This document shows, in pieces, positions 1 to 15,000 of a stretch of 64,000 nt of DNA (its first letter is position 1; the number at the start of each line of letters is the position of its first letter). The notes below the pieces were generated by a model, which saw only the letters and a program-made list of their open reading frames with translations, was not told where the DNA came from and searched no databases. The stretch covers positions 1 to 64,000 of the forward strand of contig NC_062229.1 in NCBI RefSeq assembly GCF_902686445.1, in the 5' to 3' direction. Made by a program: the position numbers and the translations under genes. The DNA comes from Sciurus carolinensis. Taxonomy: Eukaryota; Chordata; Mammalia; Rodentia; Sciuridae.

Positions 1-3000
1 GACCCCATGGGGGATGCTGACCCTGCTGTGCACACAGTCCCTGAGGACCCCATGGGGGGATGCTGACCCCTGCTGTGGACACCAGTCCTGAGGACCCATG
101 AGGGATGCTGACCCCTGCTGTGCACACAGTCCCTGAGGACCCATGGGGGATGCTGACCCTGCTGTTGCACACCAGTCCCTGAGGACCCGTGAGGGGGATG
201 CTGACCCTGCTGTGTACACAGTCCCTGAGGACCCATGGGGGATGCTGACCATGCTGTGCACACAGTCCCTGAGGACCCATGGGGATGCTGACCCCTGCTG
301 TGCACACCAGTCCCTGAGGACCCATGAGGGATGCTGACCCCTGCTGTGCACACAGTCCCTGAGGACCCATGGGGGATGCTGACCCTGCTGTGCTCACAGT
401 CCCTGAGGACTCATGGGATGCTGACCCCTGCTGGGCAAACAGTCCCTGAGGACTCATGGGGGATGCTGACCCCTGCTGTGCACACAGTCCCTGAGGACTC
501 ATGGGATGCTGACCCCTGCTGTGCACACCAGTCCCTGAGGACCCATGAGGGATGCTGACCCCTGCTGTGCACACAGTCCCTGAGGACCCATGGGGGATGC
601 TGACCCTGCTGTGCACTCCAGTCCCTGAGGACCCGTGAGGGGGATGCTGACCCTGCTGTGTACACAGTCCCTGAGGACCCATGGGGGATGCTGACCCTGC
701 TGTGCACACAGTCCCTGAGGACCCATGGGGGATGCTGACCCCTGCTGTGCACACCAGTCCCTGAGGACCCATGAGGGATGCTGACCCCTGCTGTACACAC
801 CAGTCCCTGAGGACCCATGGGGGATGCTGACCCCTGCTGTGCACACAGTCCCTGAGGACCCATGGGGGATGCTGACCCTGCTGTGCTCACAGTCCCTGAG
901 GACTCATGGGTGATGCTGACCCCTGCGGTGCACACAGTCCCTGAGGACTCATGGGGATGCTGACCCCTGCTGGGCAAACAGTCCCTGAGGACTCATGGGG
1001 GATGCTGACCCCTGCTGTGCTCACCAGTCCCTGAGGACTCATGGGGCATGCTGACCCCTGCTGTGCACACCAGCCCCTGAGGACCCGTGAGGGGGATGCT
1101 GACCCTGCTGTGCACACAGTTCCTGGGGACCCATGGGGGATGCTGACCCCTGCTGTGCACACCAGTCCCTGAGGACCCATGGGGGATACTGACCCCTGCT
1201 GTGCACACAGTCCCTGAGGACCCATGGGGGATGCTGACCCCTGCTGTGCACACAGTCCCTGAGGACCCATGGGGGATGCTGACCCCTGCTGGGCACACCA
1301 GTCCCTGAGGACCCAAGAGGGGCATGCTGACCCCTGCTGTGCACACCAGTCCCTGGGGACCCATGAGGGGCATGCTGACCCCTGCTGGGCACACCAGTCC
1401 CTGAGGACCCGTGAGGGGGATGCTGACCCTGCTGTGTACACATTCCCTGAGGACCCATGGGGGATGCTGACCCTGCTGTGCACACAGTCCCTGAGGACCC
1501 ATGGGGGATGCTGACCCCTGCTGTGGACACCAGTCCCTGAGGACCCATGAGGGATGCTGACCCCTGCTGTGCACACAGTCCCTGAGGACCCATGGGGGAT
1601 GCTGACCCTGCTGTGCACACCAGTCCCTGAGGACCCGTGAGGGGGATGCTGACCCTGCTGTGTACACAGTCCCTGAGGACCCATGGGGGATGCTGACCAT
1701 GCTGTGCACACAGTCCCTGAGGACCCAAGGGGGATGCTGACCCCTGCTGTGCACACCAGTCCCTGAGGACCCATGAGGGATGCTGACCCCTGCTGTGCAC
1801 ACAGTCCCTGAGGACCCATGGGGGATGCTGACCCTGCTGTGCTCACAGTCCCTGAGGACTCATGGGGATGCTGACCCCTGCTGGGCAAACAGTCCCTGAG
1901 GACTCATGGGGGATGCTGACCCCTGCTGTGCACACAGTCCCTGAGGACTCATGGGGATGCTGACCCCTGCTGTGCACACCAGTCCCTGAGGACCCATGGG
2001 GGATGCTGACCCCTGCTGTGCACACCAGGCCCTGAGGACCCATGGGGGATGCTGACCCCTGCTGTGCACACCAGTCCCTGTGGACTCATGGGGGATGCTG
2101 ACCCCTGCTGTGCACACAGTCCCTGAGGACCCATGGGGGATGCTGACCCCTGTTGTACACACCAGTCCCTGAGGACTAATGGGGGATGCTGACCCCTGCT
2201 GTGCACACCAGTCCCTGAGGACCCATGGGGGATGCTGACCCCTGCTGTGCACACCAGTCCCTGAGGACCCATGGGGGATGCTGACCCCTGATGTGCTCAC
2301 CAGTCCCTGAGGACCCATGGGGGATGCTGACCCTGCTGTGCACACAGTCCCTGAGGACCCATGGGGGACGCTGACCCCTGCTGGGCACACCAGTCCCTGA
2401 GGACCCATGGGGGATGCTGACCCTGCTGTGCACACAGTCCCTGAGGACCCATGGGGGATGCTGACCCTGCTGTGCACACCAGTCCCTGAGGACCCGTGAG
2501 GGAGATGCTGACCCTGCTGTGCACACAGTCCCTGAGGACCCATGGGGGATGCTGACCCCTGCTGTGCACAGAGTCCCTGAACCCATGGGGGATGCTGACC
2601 CTGCTGTGCACACCAGTCCCTGAGGACCTGTGAGGGGCATGCTGACCCTGCTGTGCACACCAGTCCCTGAGGACCCATGAGGGGCATGCTGACCCCTGCT
2701 GGGCACACCAGTCCCTGAGGACCCATGGGGGATGCTGAGCCCTGCTGTGCACACAGTCCCTGAGGACTCATGGGGGATACTGACCCTGCTGTGCACACAG
2801 TCCCTGAGGACCCATGGGGGATGCTGACCCCTGCTGTGCACACCAGTCCCTGAGGACCCGTGAGGGGCATGCTGACCCCTGCTGGGCACACAGTCCGTGA
2901 GGACTCATGGGGGATGCTGACCCTGCTGTGCACACCAGTCTCTGAGGGCCCATGGGGGACGCTGACCCTTGCTGTGCACACCAGTCCCTGAGGACTCATG

Positions 3001-6000
3001 GGGGACGCTGACCCCTGCTGTGCACACAGTCCCTGAGGACTCATGGGGGACGCTGACCCCTGCTGTGCACACAGTCCCTGAGGACCCGTGATGGGGATGC
3101 TGACCCTGCTGTGCACACCAGTCCCTGAGGACCCGTGAGGGGCATGCTGACCCCTGCTGGGCACACCAGTCCCTGAGGACCCATGGGGGACGCTGACCCT
3201 GCTGTGCTCACCAATCCCTGAGGACCCATGGGGGACGCTGACCCCTGCTGTGCACACCAGTCCCTGAGGACTCATGGGGGATGCTGACCCCTGCTGTGCA
3301 CACCAGTCCCTGAGGACCCGTGAGGGGCATGCTGACCCCTGCTGGGCACACCAGTCCCTGAGGACCCGTGAAGGGCATGCTGACCCCTGCTGTTCTCACC
3401 AGTCCCTGAGGACCCGTAGGGGGACGCTGACCCCTGCTGTGCACACAGTCCCTGAGGACTCATGGGGGATGCTGACCCCTGCTGGGCACATCACTCCCTG
3501 AGGACCCATGGGGGATGCTGACCCTGCTGTACACACCAGTCCCTGAGGACCCGTGAAGGGCATGCTGACCCCTGCTGTGCTCACCAGTCCCTGAGGACCC
3601 GTAGGGGGACGCTGACCCCTGCTGTGCACACAGTCCTTGAGGACTCATGGGGGATGCTGACCCCTGCTGTGCACACAGTCCCTGAGGACCCGTAGGGGGA
3701 CGCTGACCCTTGCTGTGCACACCAGTCCCTGGGGACCCATGGGGGATGCTGACCCCTGCTGGGCACACCAGTTCCTGAGGACCCGTGAGGGGCATGCTGA
3801 CCCTTGCTGTGCACACAGTCCCTGAGGACCTGTAGGGGGACGCTGACCCTTGCTGTGCACACCAGTCCCTGAGGACCCGTGAGGGGCATGCTGACCCCTG
3901 CTGTGCACACCAGTCCCTGAGGACTCATGGGGGATGCTGACCCTGCTGTACACACCAGTCCCTGAGGACCCGTGAAGGGCATGCTGACCCCTCTGTGCTC
4001 ACCAGTCCCTGAGGACCTGTAGGGGACGCTGACCCCTGCTGTGCACACAGTCCCTGAGGACTCATGTGGGATGCTGACCCCTGCTGTGCACACAGTCCCT
4101 GAGGACCCGTGAGGGGCATGCTGACCCCTGCTGGGCACACCAGTCCCTGAGGACCCATGGGGGATGCTGACCCTGCTGTGCACACCAGTCCCTGAGGACC
4201 CATGGGGGATGCTGACCCCTGCTGTGCACACCAGTCCCTGAGGACCCGTGAGGGGGATGCTGACCCTGCTGTGCACACCAGTCCCTGAGGACCCATGAGG
4301 GGCATGCTGACCCCTGCTGTGCACACCAGTCCCTGGGGACCCATGAGGGGATGCTGACCCCTGCTGTGCACACAGTCCCTGAGGACCCATGGGGGATGCT
4401 GACCCCTGCTGGGCACACAGTCCCTGAGGACCCATGGGGGATGCTGACCCCTGCTGTGCACACCAGTCCCTGAGGACCCATGGGGGATGCTGACCCCTGC
4501 TGTGCACACCAGTCCCTGAGGACCCATGAGGGGCATGCTGACCCCTGCTGTGCACACCAGTCCCTGGGGACCCATGAGGGGCATGCTGACCCCTGCTGGA
4601 AACACCAGTCCCTGAGGACCCGTGAGGGGGATGCTGACCCTGCTGTGCACACAGTCCCTGAGGACCCATGGGGGATGCTGACCCTGCTGTGCACACCAGT
4701 CCCTGAGGACCCGTGAGGGGGATGCTGACCCTGCTGTGCACACAGTCCCTGAGGACCCATGGGGGATGCTGACCCCTGCTGGGCACACAGTCCCTGAGGA
4801 CCCATGGGGAATGCTGACCCCTGCTGTGCACACCAGTCCCTGAGGACCCATGGGGGATGCTGACCCCTGCTGTGCACACCAGTCCCTGAGGACCCATGGG
4901 GATGCTGACCACTGCTGTGCACACCAGTCCCTGAGGACTCATGGGGAATGCTGACCCCTGCTGTGCACACAGTCCCTGAGGACCCATGGGGGATGCTGAC
5001 CCCTGCTGTGCACACAGTCCCTGAGGACCCATGGGGGATGCTGACCCCTGTTGTACACACCAGTCCCTGAGGACCCATGGGGGATGCTGACCCCTGCTGT
5101 GCTGAGGACCCATGGGGATGCTGACCACTGCTGTGCACACCAGTCCCTGAGGACTCATGGGGAATGCTGACCCCTGCTGTGCACACAGTCCCTGAGGACC
5201 CATGGGGGATGCTGACCCCTGCTGTGCACACAGTCCCTGAGGACCCATGGGGGATGCTGACCCCTGTTGTACACACCAGTCCCTGAGGACTCATGGGGGA
5301 TGCTGACCCCTGCTGTGCTCACCAGTCCCTGAGGACCCATGGGGGATGCTGACCCCTGCTGTGCACACCAGTCCCTGAGGACCCATGGGGGACGCTGACC
5401 CCTGCTGGGCACACCAGTCCCTGACGACCCATGGGGGATGCTGACCCTGCTGTGCACACAGTCCCTGAGGACCCGTGAGGGGGATGCTGACCCTGCTGTG
5501 CACACCAGTCCCTGAGGACCCGTGAGGGGGATGCTGACCCTGCTGTGCACACCAGTCCCTGAGGACCCGTGAGGGGGATGCTGACCCCTGCTGTGCACAC
5601 CAGTCCCTGAGGACCCATGGGGGATGCTGACCCTGCTGTGCACACCAGTCCCTGATGACCCGTGAGGGGGATGCTGACCCTGCTGTGCACACCAGTCCCT
5701 GAGGACCTGTGAGGGGGATGCTGACCCCAGCTGTGCACACCAGTCCCTGAGGACCCATGGGGGATGCTGACCCCTGCTGTGCACACCAGTCCCTGGGACC
5801 CATGAGGGATGCTGACCCCTGCTGTGCACACAGTCCCTGAGGACCCATGGGGGATGCTGACCCTGCTGTGCACACAGTCCCTGAGGACCCATGGGGGATG
5901 CTGAGCCCTGCTGTGCACACAGTCCCTGAGGACCCATGGGGGATGCTGACCCTGCTGTGCACACAGTCCCTGAGGACCCATGGGGGATGCTGACCCTGCT

Positions 6001-9000
6001 GTGCACACAGTCCCTGAGGACCCATGAGGGATGCTGACCCCTGCTGTGCACACAGTCCCTGAGGACCCATGGGGGATGCTGACCCTGCTGTGCACACAGT
6101 CCCTGAGGACCCATGGGGGATGCTGACCCCTGCTGTGCACACCAGTCCCTGAGGACTCATGGGGGACGCTGACCCCTGCTGTGCACACAGTCCCTGAGGA
6201 CCCATGGGGGATGCTGAGCCCTGCTGTGCACACAGTCCCTGAAGACCCATGGGGGATGCTGACCCCTGCTGTGCACACCAGTCCCTGAGGACTCATGGGG
6301 GACGCTGACCCCTGCTGTGCACACAGTCCCTGAGGACCCATGGGGGATGCTGACCCTGCTGTACACACCAGTCCCTGAGGACCCATGGGGGATGCTGACC
6401 CCTGCTGGGCACACAGTCCCTGAGGACCCATGGGGGATGCTGACCCTGCTGTACACACCAGTCCCTGAGGACCCATGGGGGATGCTGACCCCTGCTGTAC
6501 ACACCAGTCCCTGAGGAACCATGGGGGATGCTGACCCCTGCTGGGCACACCAGTCCCTGAGGACCCATGGGGGTTGCTGACCCCTGCTGGGCACACCAGT
6601 CCCTGAGGACCCGTGAGGGGCATGCTGACCCCTGCTGTGCAGACCAGTCCCTGAGGACTCATGGGGGACGCTGACCCCTGCTGTGCACACCAGTCCCTGA
6701 GGACCCATGGGGGATGCTGACCCTGCTGTGCTCACAGTCCCTGAGGACCCATGGGGGATGCTGACCCCTGCTGTGCACACAGTCCCTGAGGACCCATGGG
6801 GGATGCTGACCCCTGCTGTGCACACCAATCCCTGAGGACTCATGGGGGACGCTGACCCCTGCTGTGCTCACAGTCCCTGAGGACCCATGGGGGATGCTGA
6901 CCCTGCTGTGCACACAGTCCCTGAGGACCCATGGGGGACGCTGACCCCTGCTGTGCACACAGTCCCTGAGGACTCATGGGGGACGCGGACCCCTGCTGTG
7001 CACACCAGTCCCTGAGGACCTGTGAGGGGGATGCTGACCCCTGCTGTGCACACAGTCCCTGAGGACCCATGGGGGATGCTGACCCCTGCTGTGCACACAG
7101 TCCCTGAGGACCCGTGAGGGGGATGCTGACGTTGCTGTGCACACCAGTCCCTGAGGACCCATGGGGGTGTTGACCCCTGCTGTGCACACCAGTCCCTGAG
7201 GACTCATGGGGGATGCTGACCCTGCTGTGCTCACAGTCCCTGAGGATCCGTGAGGGGGATGCTGACCTTGCTGTGCACACCAGTCCCTGAGGACCTGTGA
7301 GGGGGATGCTGACCCCTGCTGTGCACACAGTCCCTGAGGACTCATGGGGCATGCTGACCCCTGCTGTGCACACAGTCCCTGAGGACCCATGGGGGATGCT
7401 GACCCATGCTGTGCACACAGTCCCTGAGGACCCATGGGGGATGTTGACCCCTGCTGTGCACACCAGTCCCTGAGGACTCATGGGGGATGCTGACCCCTGC
7501 TGTGCACACAGTCCCTGAGGACCCGTGAGGGGGATGCTGACCCTGCTGTGCACACAGTCCCTGAGGACCCATGGGGGATGCTGACCCTGCTGTGCACTCC
7601 AGTCCCTGAGGACACATGGGGGATGCTGACCCCTGCTGTGCACACCACTCCCTGAGGACCCATGGGGGATGCTGACCCCTGCTGTGCACACAAGTCCCTG
7701 AGGACCCATGGGGGACGCTGACCCCTGCTGTGCTCACAGTCCCTGAGGACCCATGGGGGATGCTGACCCTGCTGTGCACACCAGTCCGTGAGGACCCATG
7801 AGGGATGCTGACCCTGCTGTGCACACAGTCCCTGAGGACCCATGGGGGACGCTGACCCCTGCTGTGCTCACAGTCCCTGAGGACCCATGGGGGATGCTGA
7901 CCCCTGCTGTGCACACAGTCCCTGAGGACCCATGGGGGACGCTGACCCCTGCTGTGCTCACAGTCCCTGAGGACCCATGTGGGATGCTGACCCTGCTGTG
8001 CACACAGTCCCTGAGGACCCATGGGGGATGCTGACCCCTGCTGTGCACACAGTCCCTGAGGACCCATGGGGGATGCTGACCCCTGCTGTGCTCACCAGTC
8101 CCTAAGGACCCATGGGGGATGCTGACCCTGCTGTGCTCACCAGTCCCTGGGGACCCATGGGGGATGCTGACCCTGCTGTGCACACCAGTCCCTGAGGACC
8201 CATGGGGGATGCTGACCCCTGCTGTGCACACAGTCCCTAAGGACTCATGGCGGATGCTGACCCCTGCTGTGCACACCAGTCCCTGAGGACCCAAGGGGCA
8301 TGCTGACCCCTGCTGTGCACACAGTCCCTGAGGACCCATGGGGGATGCTGACCCCTGCTGTGCACACAGTCCCTGAGGACCCATGGGGGATGCTGACCCC
8401 TGCTGTGCACACCAGTCCCTGAGGACCCGTGAAGGGCATGCTGACCCCTGCTGTGCACACAGTCCCTGAGGACCCATGGGGGATGCTGACCCCTGCTGTG
8501 CACACCAGTCCCTGAGGACCCATGGGGGATGCTGACCCTGCTGTGCACACCAGTCCCTGAGGACCCATGGGGGATGCTGACCCTGCTGTGCTCACCAGTC
8601 CCTGAGGACCCATGGGGGATGCTGACCCCTGCTGTGCACACAGTCCCTGAGGACCCATGGGGGATGCTGACCCCTGGTGTGCACACCAGTCCCTGAGGAC
8701 TCATGGGGGATGCTGACCCCTGCTGTGCACACCAGTCCCTGAGGACCCATGGGGGATGCTGACCCCTGCTGTGCACACAGTCCCTGAGGACCCATGGGGG
8801 ACGCTGACCCCTGCTGTGCACACCAGTCCCTGAGGACCCGTGAGGGGGATGCTGACCCTGCTGTGCACACCAGTCCCTGAGGACACATGGGGGATGCTGA
8901 CCCTGCTGTGCACACAGTCCCTGAGGACCCATGGGGGATGCTGACCCCTGCTGTGCACACCAGTCCCTGAGGACCCATGGGGGATGCTGACCCCTGCTGT

Positions 9001-12000
9001 GCTCACAGTCCCTGAGGACCCATGGGGGATGCTGACCCCTGCTGTGCCCACCAGTCCCTGAGGACTCATGGGGGACGCTGACCCCTGCTGTGCACACCAG
9101 TTCCTGAGGACCCATGGGGGATGCTGACCCCTGCTGTGCACACAGTCCCTGAGGACTCATGGGGCATGCTGACCCCTGCTGTGCACACCAGTCCCTGAGG
9201 ACCCATGGGGGATGCTGACCCCTGCTGGGCACACCAGTTCCTGAGGACCCATGGGGGATGCTGACCCCTGCTGTGCACACCAGTCCCTGAGGACTCATGG
9301 GGGACGCTGACCCCTGCTGTGCACACCAGTTCCTGAGGACCCATGGGGGATGCTGACCCCTGCTGTGCACACAGTCCCTGAGGACTCATGGGGCATGCTG
9401 ACCCCTGCTGTGCACACCAGTCCCTGAGGACCCATGGGGGATGCTGACCCCTGCTGGGCACACCAGTCCCTGAGGACCCATGGGGGATGCTGATCCCTGC
9501 TGTGCACACCAGTCCCTGAGGACCCATGGGGGATGCTGACCCTGCTGTGCTCACCAGTCCCTGAGGACCCATGGGGGATGCTGACCCCTGCTGTGCACAC
9601 CAGTCCCTGAGGACCCATGGGGGATGCTGACCCCTGCTGTGCACACAGTCCCTGAGGACCCATGGGGGATGCTGACCCCTGCTGTGCTCACAGTCCCTGA
9701 GGACCCATGGGGGATGCTGACCCTGCTGTGCACAGAGTCCCTGAGGACCCATGGGGGATGCTGATCCCTGCTGTGCACACCAGTCCCTGAGGACCCATGG
9801 GGGATGCTGACCCTGCTGTGCTCACCAGTCCCTGAGGACCCATGGGGGATGCTGACCCCTGCTGTGCACACAGTCCCTGAGGACCCATGGGGGATGCTGA
9901 CCCCTGCTGTGCTCACAGTCCCTGAGGACCCATGGGGGATGCTGACCCTGCTGTGCACAGAGTCCCCGAGGACCCATGGGGGATGCTGACCCCTGCTGTG
10001 CACACCAGTCCCTGAGGACCCATGGGGGATGCTGACCCTGCTGTGCTCACCAGTCCCTGAGGACCCATGGGGGATGCTGACCCCTGCTGTGCACACAGTC
10101 CCTGAGGACCCATGGGGGATGCTGACCCCTGCTGTGCTCACAGTCCCTGAGGACCCATGGGGGATGCTGACCCTGCTGTGCACAGAGTCCCTGAGGACCC
10201 ATGGGGGATGCTGACCCCTGCTGTGCACACCAGTCCCTGAGGACCCATGGGGGATGCTGACCCTGCTGTGCACACCAGTCCCTGAGGACCCATGGGGGAT
10301 GCTGACCCCTGCTGTGCACACAGTCCCTGAGGACCCATGGGGGATGCTGACCCCTGCTGTGCTCACAGTCCCTGAGGACCCATGGGGGATGCTGACCCCT
10401 GCTGTGCTCACAGTCCCTGAGGACCCATGGGGGATGCGGACCCTGCTGTGCACAGAGTCCCTGAGGACCCATGGGGGATGCTGACCCCTGCTGTGCTCAC
10501 AGTCCCTGAGGACCCATGGGGGATGCTGACCCTGCTGTGCACAGAGTCCCTGAGGACCCATGGGGGATGCTGACCCCTGCTGTGCACACCAGTCCCTGAG
10601 GACCCATGGGGGATGCTGACCCCTGCTCTGCACACCAGTCCCTGAGGACCCATGGGGGATGCTGACCCCTGCTGTGCACACCAGTCCCTGAGGACTCATG
10701 GGGGATGCTGACCCTGCTGTGCACACCAGTCCCTGAGGACCCATGGGGGATGCTGACCCCTGCTGTGCACACCAGTCCCTGAGGACCCGTGAGGGGCATG
10801 CTGACCCCTGCTGTGCACACCAGTCCCTGAGGACCCATGGGGGATGCTGACCCTGCTGTGCACACCAGTCCCTGAGGGCCCATGGGGCATGCTGACCCTG
10901 CTGTGCACACAGTCCCTGAGGACCCATGGGGGATGCTGACCCCTGCTGTGCACACCAGTCCCTGAGGACCCATGGGGGATGCTGACCCTGCTGTGCACAC
11001 CAGTCCCTGAGGGCCCATGGGGGATGCTGACCCCTGCTGGGCACACCAGTCCCTGAGGACTCATGGGGGATGCTGACCCCTGCTGTGCACACCAGTCCCT
11101 GAGGACCCATGGGGGATGCTGACCCCTGCTGTGCACACCAGTCCCTGAGGACCCATGGGGGATGCTGACCCTGCTGTGCACACAGTCCCTGAGGACCCAT
11201 GGGGGATGCTGACCCTGCTGTGCACACAGTCCCTGAGGACTCATGGGGAATGCTGACCCTGCTGTGCACACCAGTCCCTGTTGACCCATGGGGGATGCTG
11301 ACCCTGCTGTGCACACCAGTCCCTGATGACCCATGGGGGATGCTGACCCCTGCTGTGCACACCAGTCCCTGAGGACCCATGGGGGATGCTGACCCTGCTG
11401 TGCACACAGTCCCTGAGGACCCATGGGGGATGCTGACCCTGCTGTGCACACCAGTCCCTGATGACCCATGGGGGATGCTGACCCTGCTGTGCACACCAGT
11501 CCCTGAGGGCCCATGGGGCATGCTGACCCTGCTGTGCACACAGTCCCTGAGGACCCATGGGGGATGCTGACCCTGCTGTGCACACCAGTCCCTGAGGGCC
11601 CATGGGGGATGCTGACCCTGCTGTGCACACAGTCCCTGAGGACCCATGGGGGATGCTGACCCCTGCTGTGCACACCAGTCCCTGAGGACTCATGGGGGAT
11701 GCTGACCCTGCTGTGCACACCAGTCCCTGAGGACCCGTGAGGGGCATGCTGACCCTGCTGTGCACACCAGTCACTGAGGACCCATGGGGGATGCTGACCC
11801 CTGCTGTGCACACCAGTCCCTGAGGACCCATGGGGGATGCTGACCCCTGCTGTGCACACACTCCCTGAGGACCCATGGGGCATGCTGACCCCTGCTGTGC
11901 ACACAGTCCCTGAGGACCCATGGGGGTGCTGACCCCTGCTGTGCACACCAGTCACTGAGGACCCATGGGGCATGCTGACCCCTGCTGTGCACACCAGTCC

Positions 12001-15000
12001 CTGAGGACCCATGGGGGATGCTGACCCTGCTGTGCACACCAGTCCCTGAGGACCCATGGGGGATGCTGACCCTGCTGTGCACACAGTCCCTGAGGACCCA
12101 TGGGGGATGCTGACCCCTGCTGTGCACACCAGTCCCTGAGGACCCATGGGGCATGCTGACCCCTGCTGTGCACACCAGTCCCTGAGGACCCATGGGGGAT
12201 GCTGACCCTGCTGTGCACACAGTCACTGAGGACCCATGGGGGATGCTGACCCCTGCTGTGCACACAGTCCCTGAGGACCCATGGGGGATGCTGACCCCTG
12301 CTGTGCACACCAGTCCCTGAGGACCCATGGGGGATGCTGACCCCTGCTGTGCACACAGTCCCTGAGGACCCATGGGGCATGCTGACCCCTGCTGTGCACA
12401 CAGTCCCTGAGGACCCGTGAGGGGCATGCTGACCCCTGCTGTGCACACAGTCCCTGAGGGCCCATGGGGGATGCTGACCCCTGCTGTGCACACCAGTCCC
12501 TGAGGACCCATGGGGGACGCTGACCCCTGCTGTACACACAGTCCCTGAGGACCCATGGGGGATGCTGACCCCTGCTGTGCACACCAGTCCCTGAGGACCC
12601 ATGGGGGATGCTGACCCCTGCTGTGCACACAGTCCCTGAGGACCCATGGGGCATGCTGACCCCTGCTGTGCACACAGTCCCTGAGGACCCGTGAGGGGCA
12701 TGCTGACCCCTGCTGTGCACACAGTCCCTGAGGGCCCATGGGGGATGCTGACCCCTGCTGTGCACACCAGTCCCTGAGGACCCATGGGGGACTCTGACCC
12801 CTGCTGTACACACAGTCCCTGAGGACCCATGGGGGATGCTGACCCCTGCTGTGCACACAGTCCCTGAGGACCCATGGGGGATGCTGACCCCTGCTGTGCA
12901 CACAGTCCCTGAGGACCCGTGAGGGGGATGCTGACCTTGCTGTGCACACCAGTCCCTGAGGACCCATGGGGGACGCTGACCCTGCTGTGCACACAGTCCC
13001 TGAGGACCCATGGGGGATGCTGACCCCTGCTGTGCACACATTCCCTGAGGACCCATGGGGGATGCTGACCCTGCTGTGCACACAGTCCCTGAGGACCCAT
13101 GGGGGATGCTGACCCCTGCTGTGCACACAGTCCCTGAGGACCCATGGGGGATGCTGACCCCTGCTGTGCACACCAGTCCCTGAGGACCCATGGGGGACGC
13201 TGACCCTGCTGTGCACACAGTCCCTGAGGACCCATGGGGGACGCTGACCCCTGCTGTGCACACAGTCCCTGAGGACCCATGGGGGACGCTGACCCCTGCT
13301 GTGCACACAGTCCCTGAGGACCCGTGAGGGGGATGCTGACCTTGCTGTGCACACCAGTCCCTGAGGACCCATGGGGGACGCTGACCCTGCTGTGTACACA
13401 GTCCCTGAGGACCCATGGGGGACGCTGACCCCTGCTGTGCACACAGTCCCTGAGGACCCGTGAGGGAGATGCTGACCCCTGCTGTGCACACTAGTCCTGA
13501 GGACCCATGGGGGACCCTGACCCCTGCTGTGCACACAGTCCCTGAGGACCCATGGGGGACGCTGACCCCTGCTGTGCTCACAGTCCCTGAGGACCCGTGA
13601 GGGGGACGCTGACCCTTGCTGTGCACACCAGTCCCTGAGGACCCATGGGGGATGCTGACCCCTGCTGTGCCCACCAGTCCCTGAGGACCCATGGGGGATG
13701 CTGACCCTGCTGTGCACACCAGTCCCTGAGGGCCCATGGGGCATGCTGACCCTGCTGTGCACACAGTCCCTGAGGACCCATGGGGGATGCTGACCCCTGC
13801 TGTGCACACCAGTCCCTGAGGACCCATGGGGGATGCTGACCCTGCTGTGCACACCAGTCTTTGAGGGCCCATGGGGGATGCTGAACCCTGCTGGGCACAC
13901 CAGTCCCTGAGGACTCATGGGGGATGCTGACCCCTGCTGTGCACACCAGTCCCTGAGGACCCATGGGGGATGCTGACCCCTGCTGTGCACACCAGTCCCT
14001 GAGGACCCATGGGGGATGCTGACCCTGCTGTGCACACAGTCCCTGAGGACCCATGGGGGATGCTGACCCTGCTATGCACACAGTCCCTGAGGACTCATGG
14101 GGGATGCTGACCCTGCTGTGCACACCAGTCCCTGTTGACCCATGGGGGATGCTGACCCTGCTGTGCACACCAGTCCCTGATGACCCATGGGGGATGCTGA
14201 CCCTGCTGTGCACACAGTCCCTGAGGACCCATGGGGGATGCTGACCCCTGCTGTGCACACCAGTCCCTGAGGACCCATGGGGGATGCTGACCCTGCTGTG
14301 CACACCAGTCTTTGAGGGCCCATGGGGGATGCTGAACCCTGCTGGGCACACCAGTCCCTGAGGACTCATGGGGGATGCTGACCCCTGCTGTGCACACCAG
14401 TCCCTGAGGACCCATGGGGGATGCTGACCCCTGCTGTGCACACCAGTCCCTGAGGACCCATGGGGGATGCTGACCCTGCTGTGCACACAGTCCCTGAGGA
14501 CCCATGGGGGATGCTGACCCTGCTATGCACACAGTCCCTGAGGACTCATGGGGGATGCTGACCCTGCTGTGCACACCAGTCCCTGTTGACCCATGGGGGA
14601 TGCTGACCCTGCTGTGCACACCAGTCCCTGATGACCCATGGGGGATGCTGACCCCTGCTGTGCACACCAGTCCCTGAGGACCCATGGGGGATGCTGACCC
14701 TGCTGTGCACACAGTCCCTGAGGACCCATGGGGGATGCTGACCCTGCTGTGCACACAGTCCCTGAGGACTCATGGGGGATGCTGACCCTGCTGTGCACAC
14801 CAGTCCCTGATGACCCATGGGGGATGCTGACCCTGCTGTGCACACCAGTCCCTGATGACCCATGGGGGATGCTGACCCCTGCTGTGCACACCAGTCCCTG
14901 AGGACCCATGGGGGATGCTGACCCTGCTGTGCACACAGTCCCTGAGGACCCATGGGGGATGCTGACCCTGCTGTGCACACCAGTCCCTGATGACCCATGG

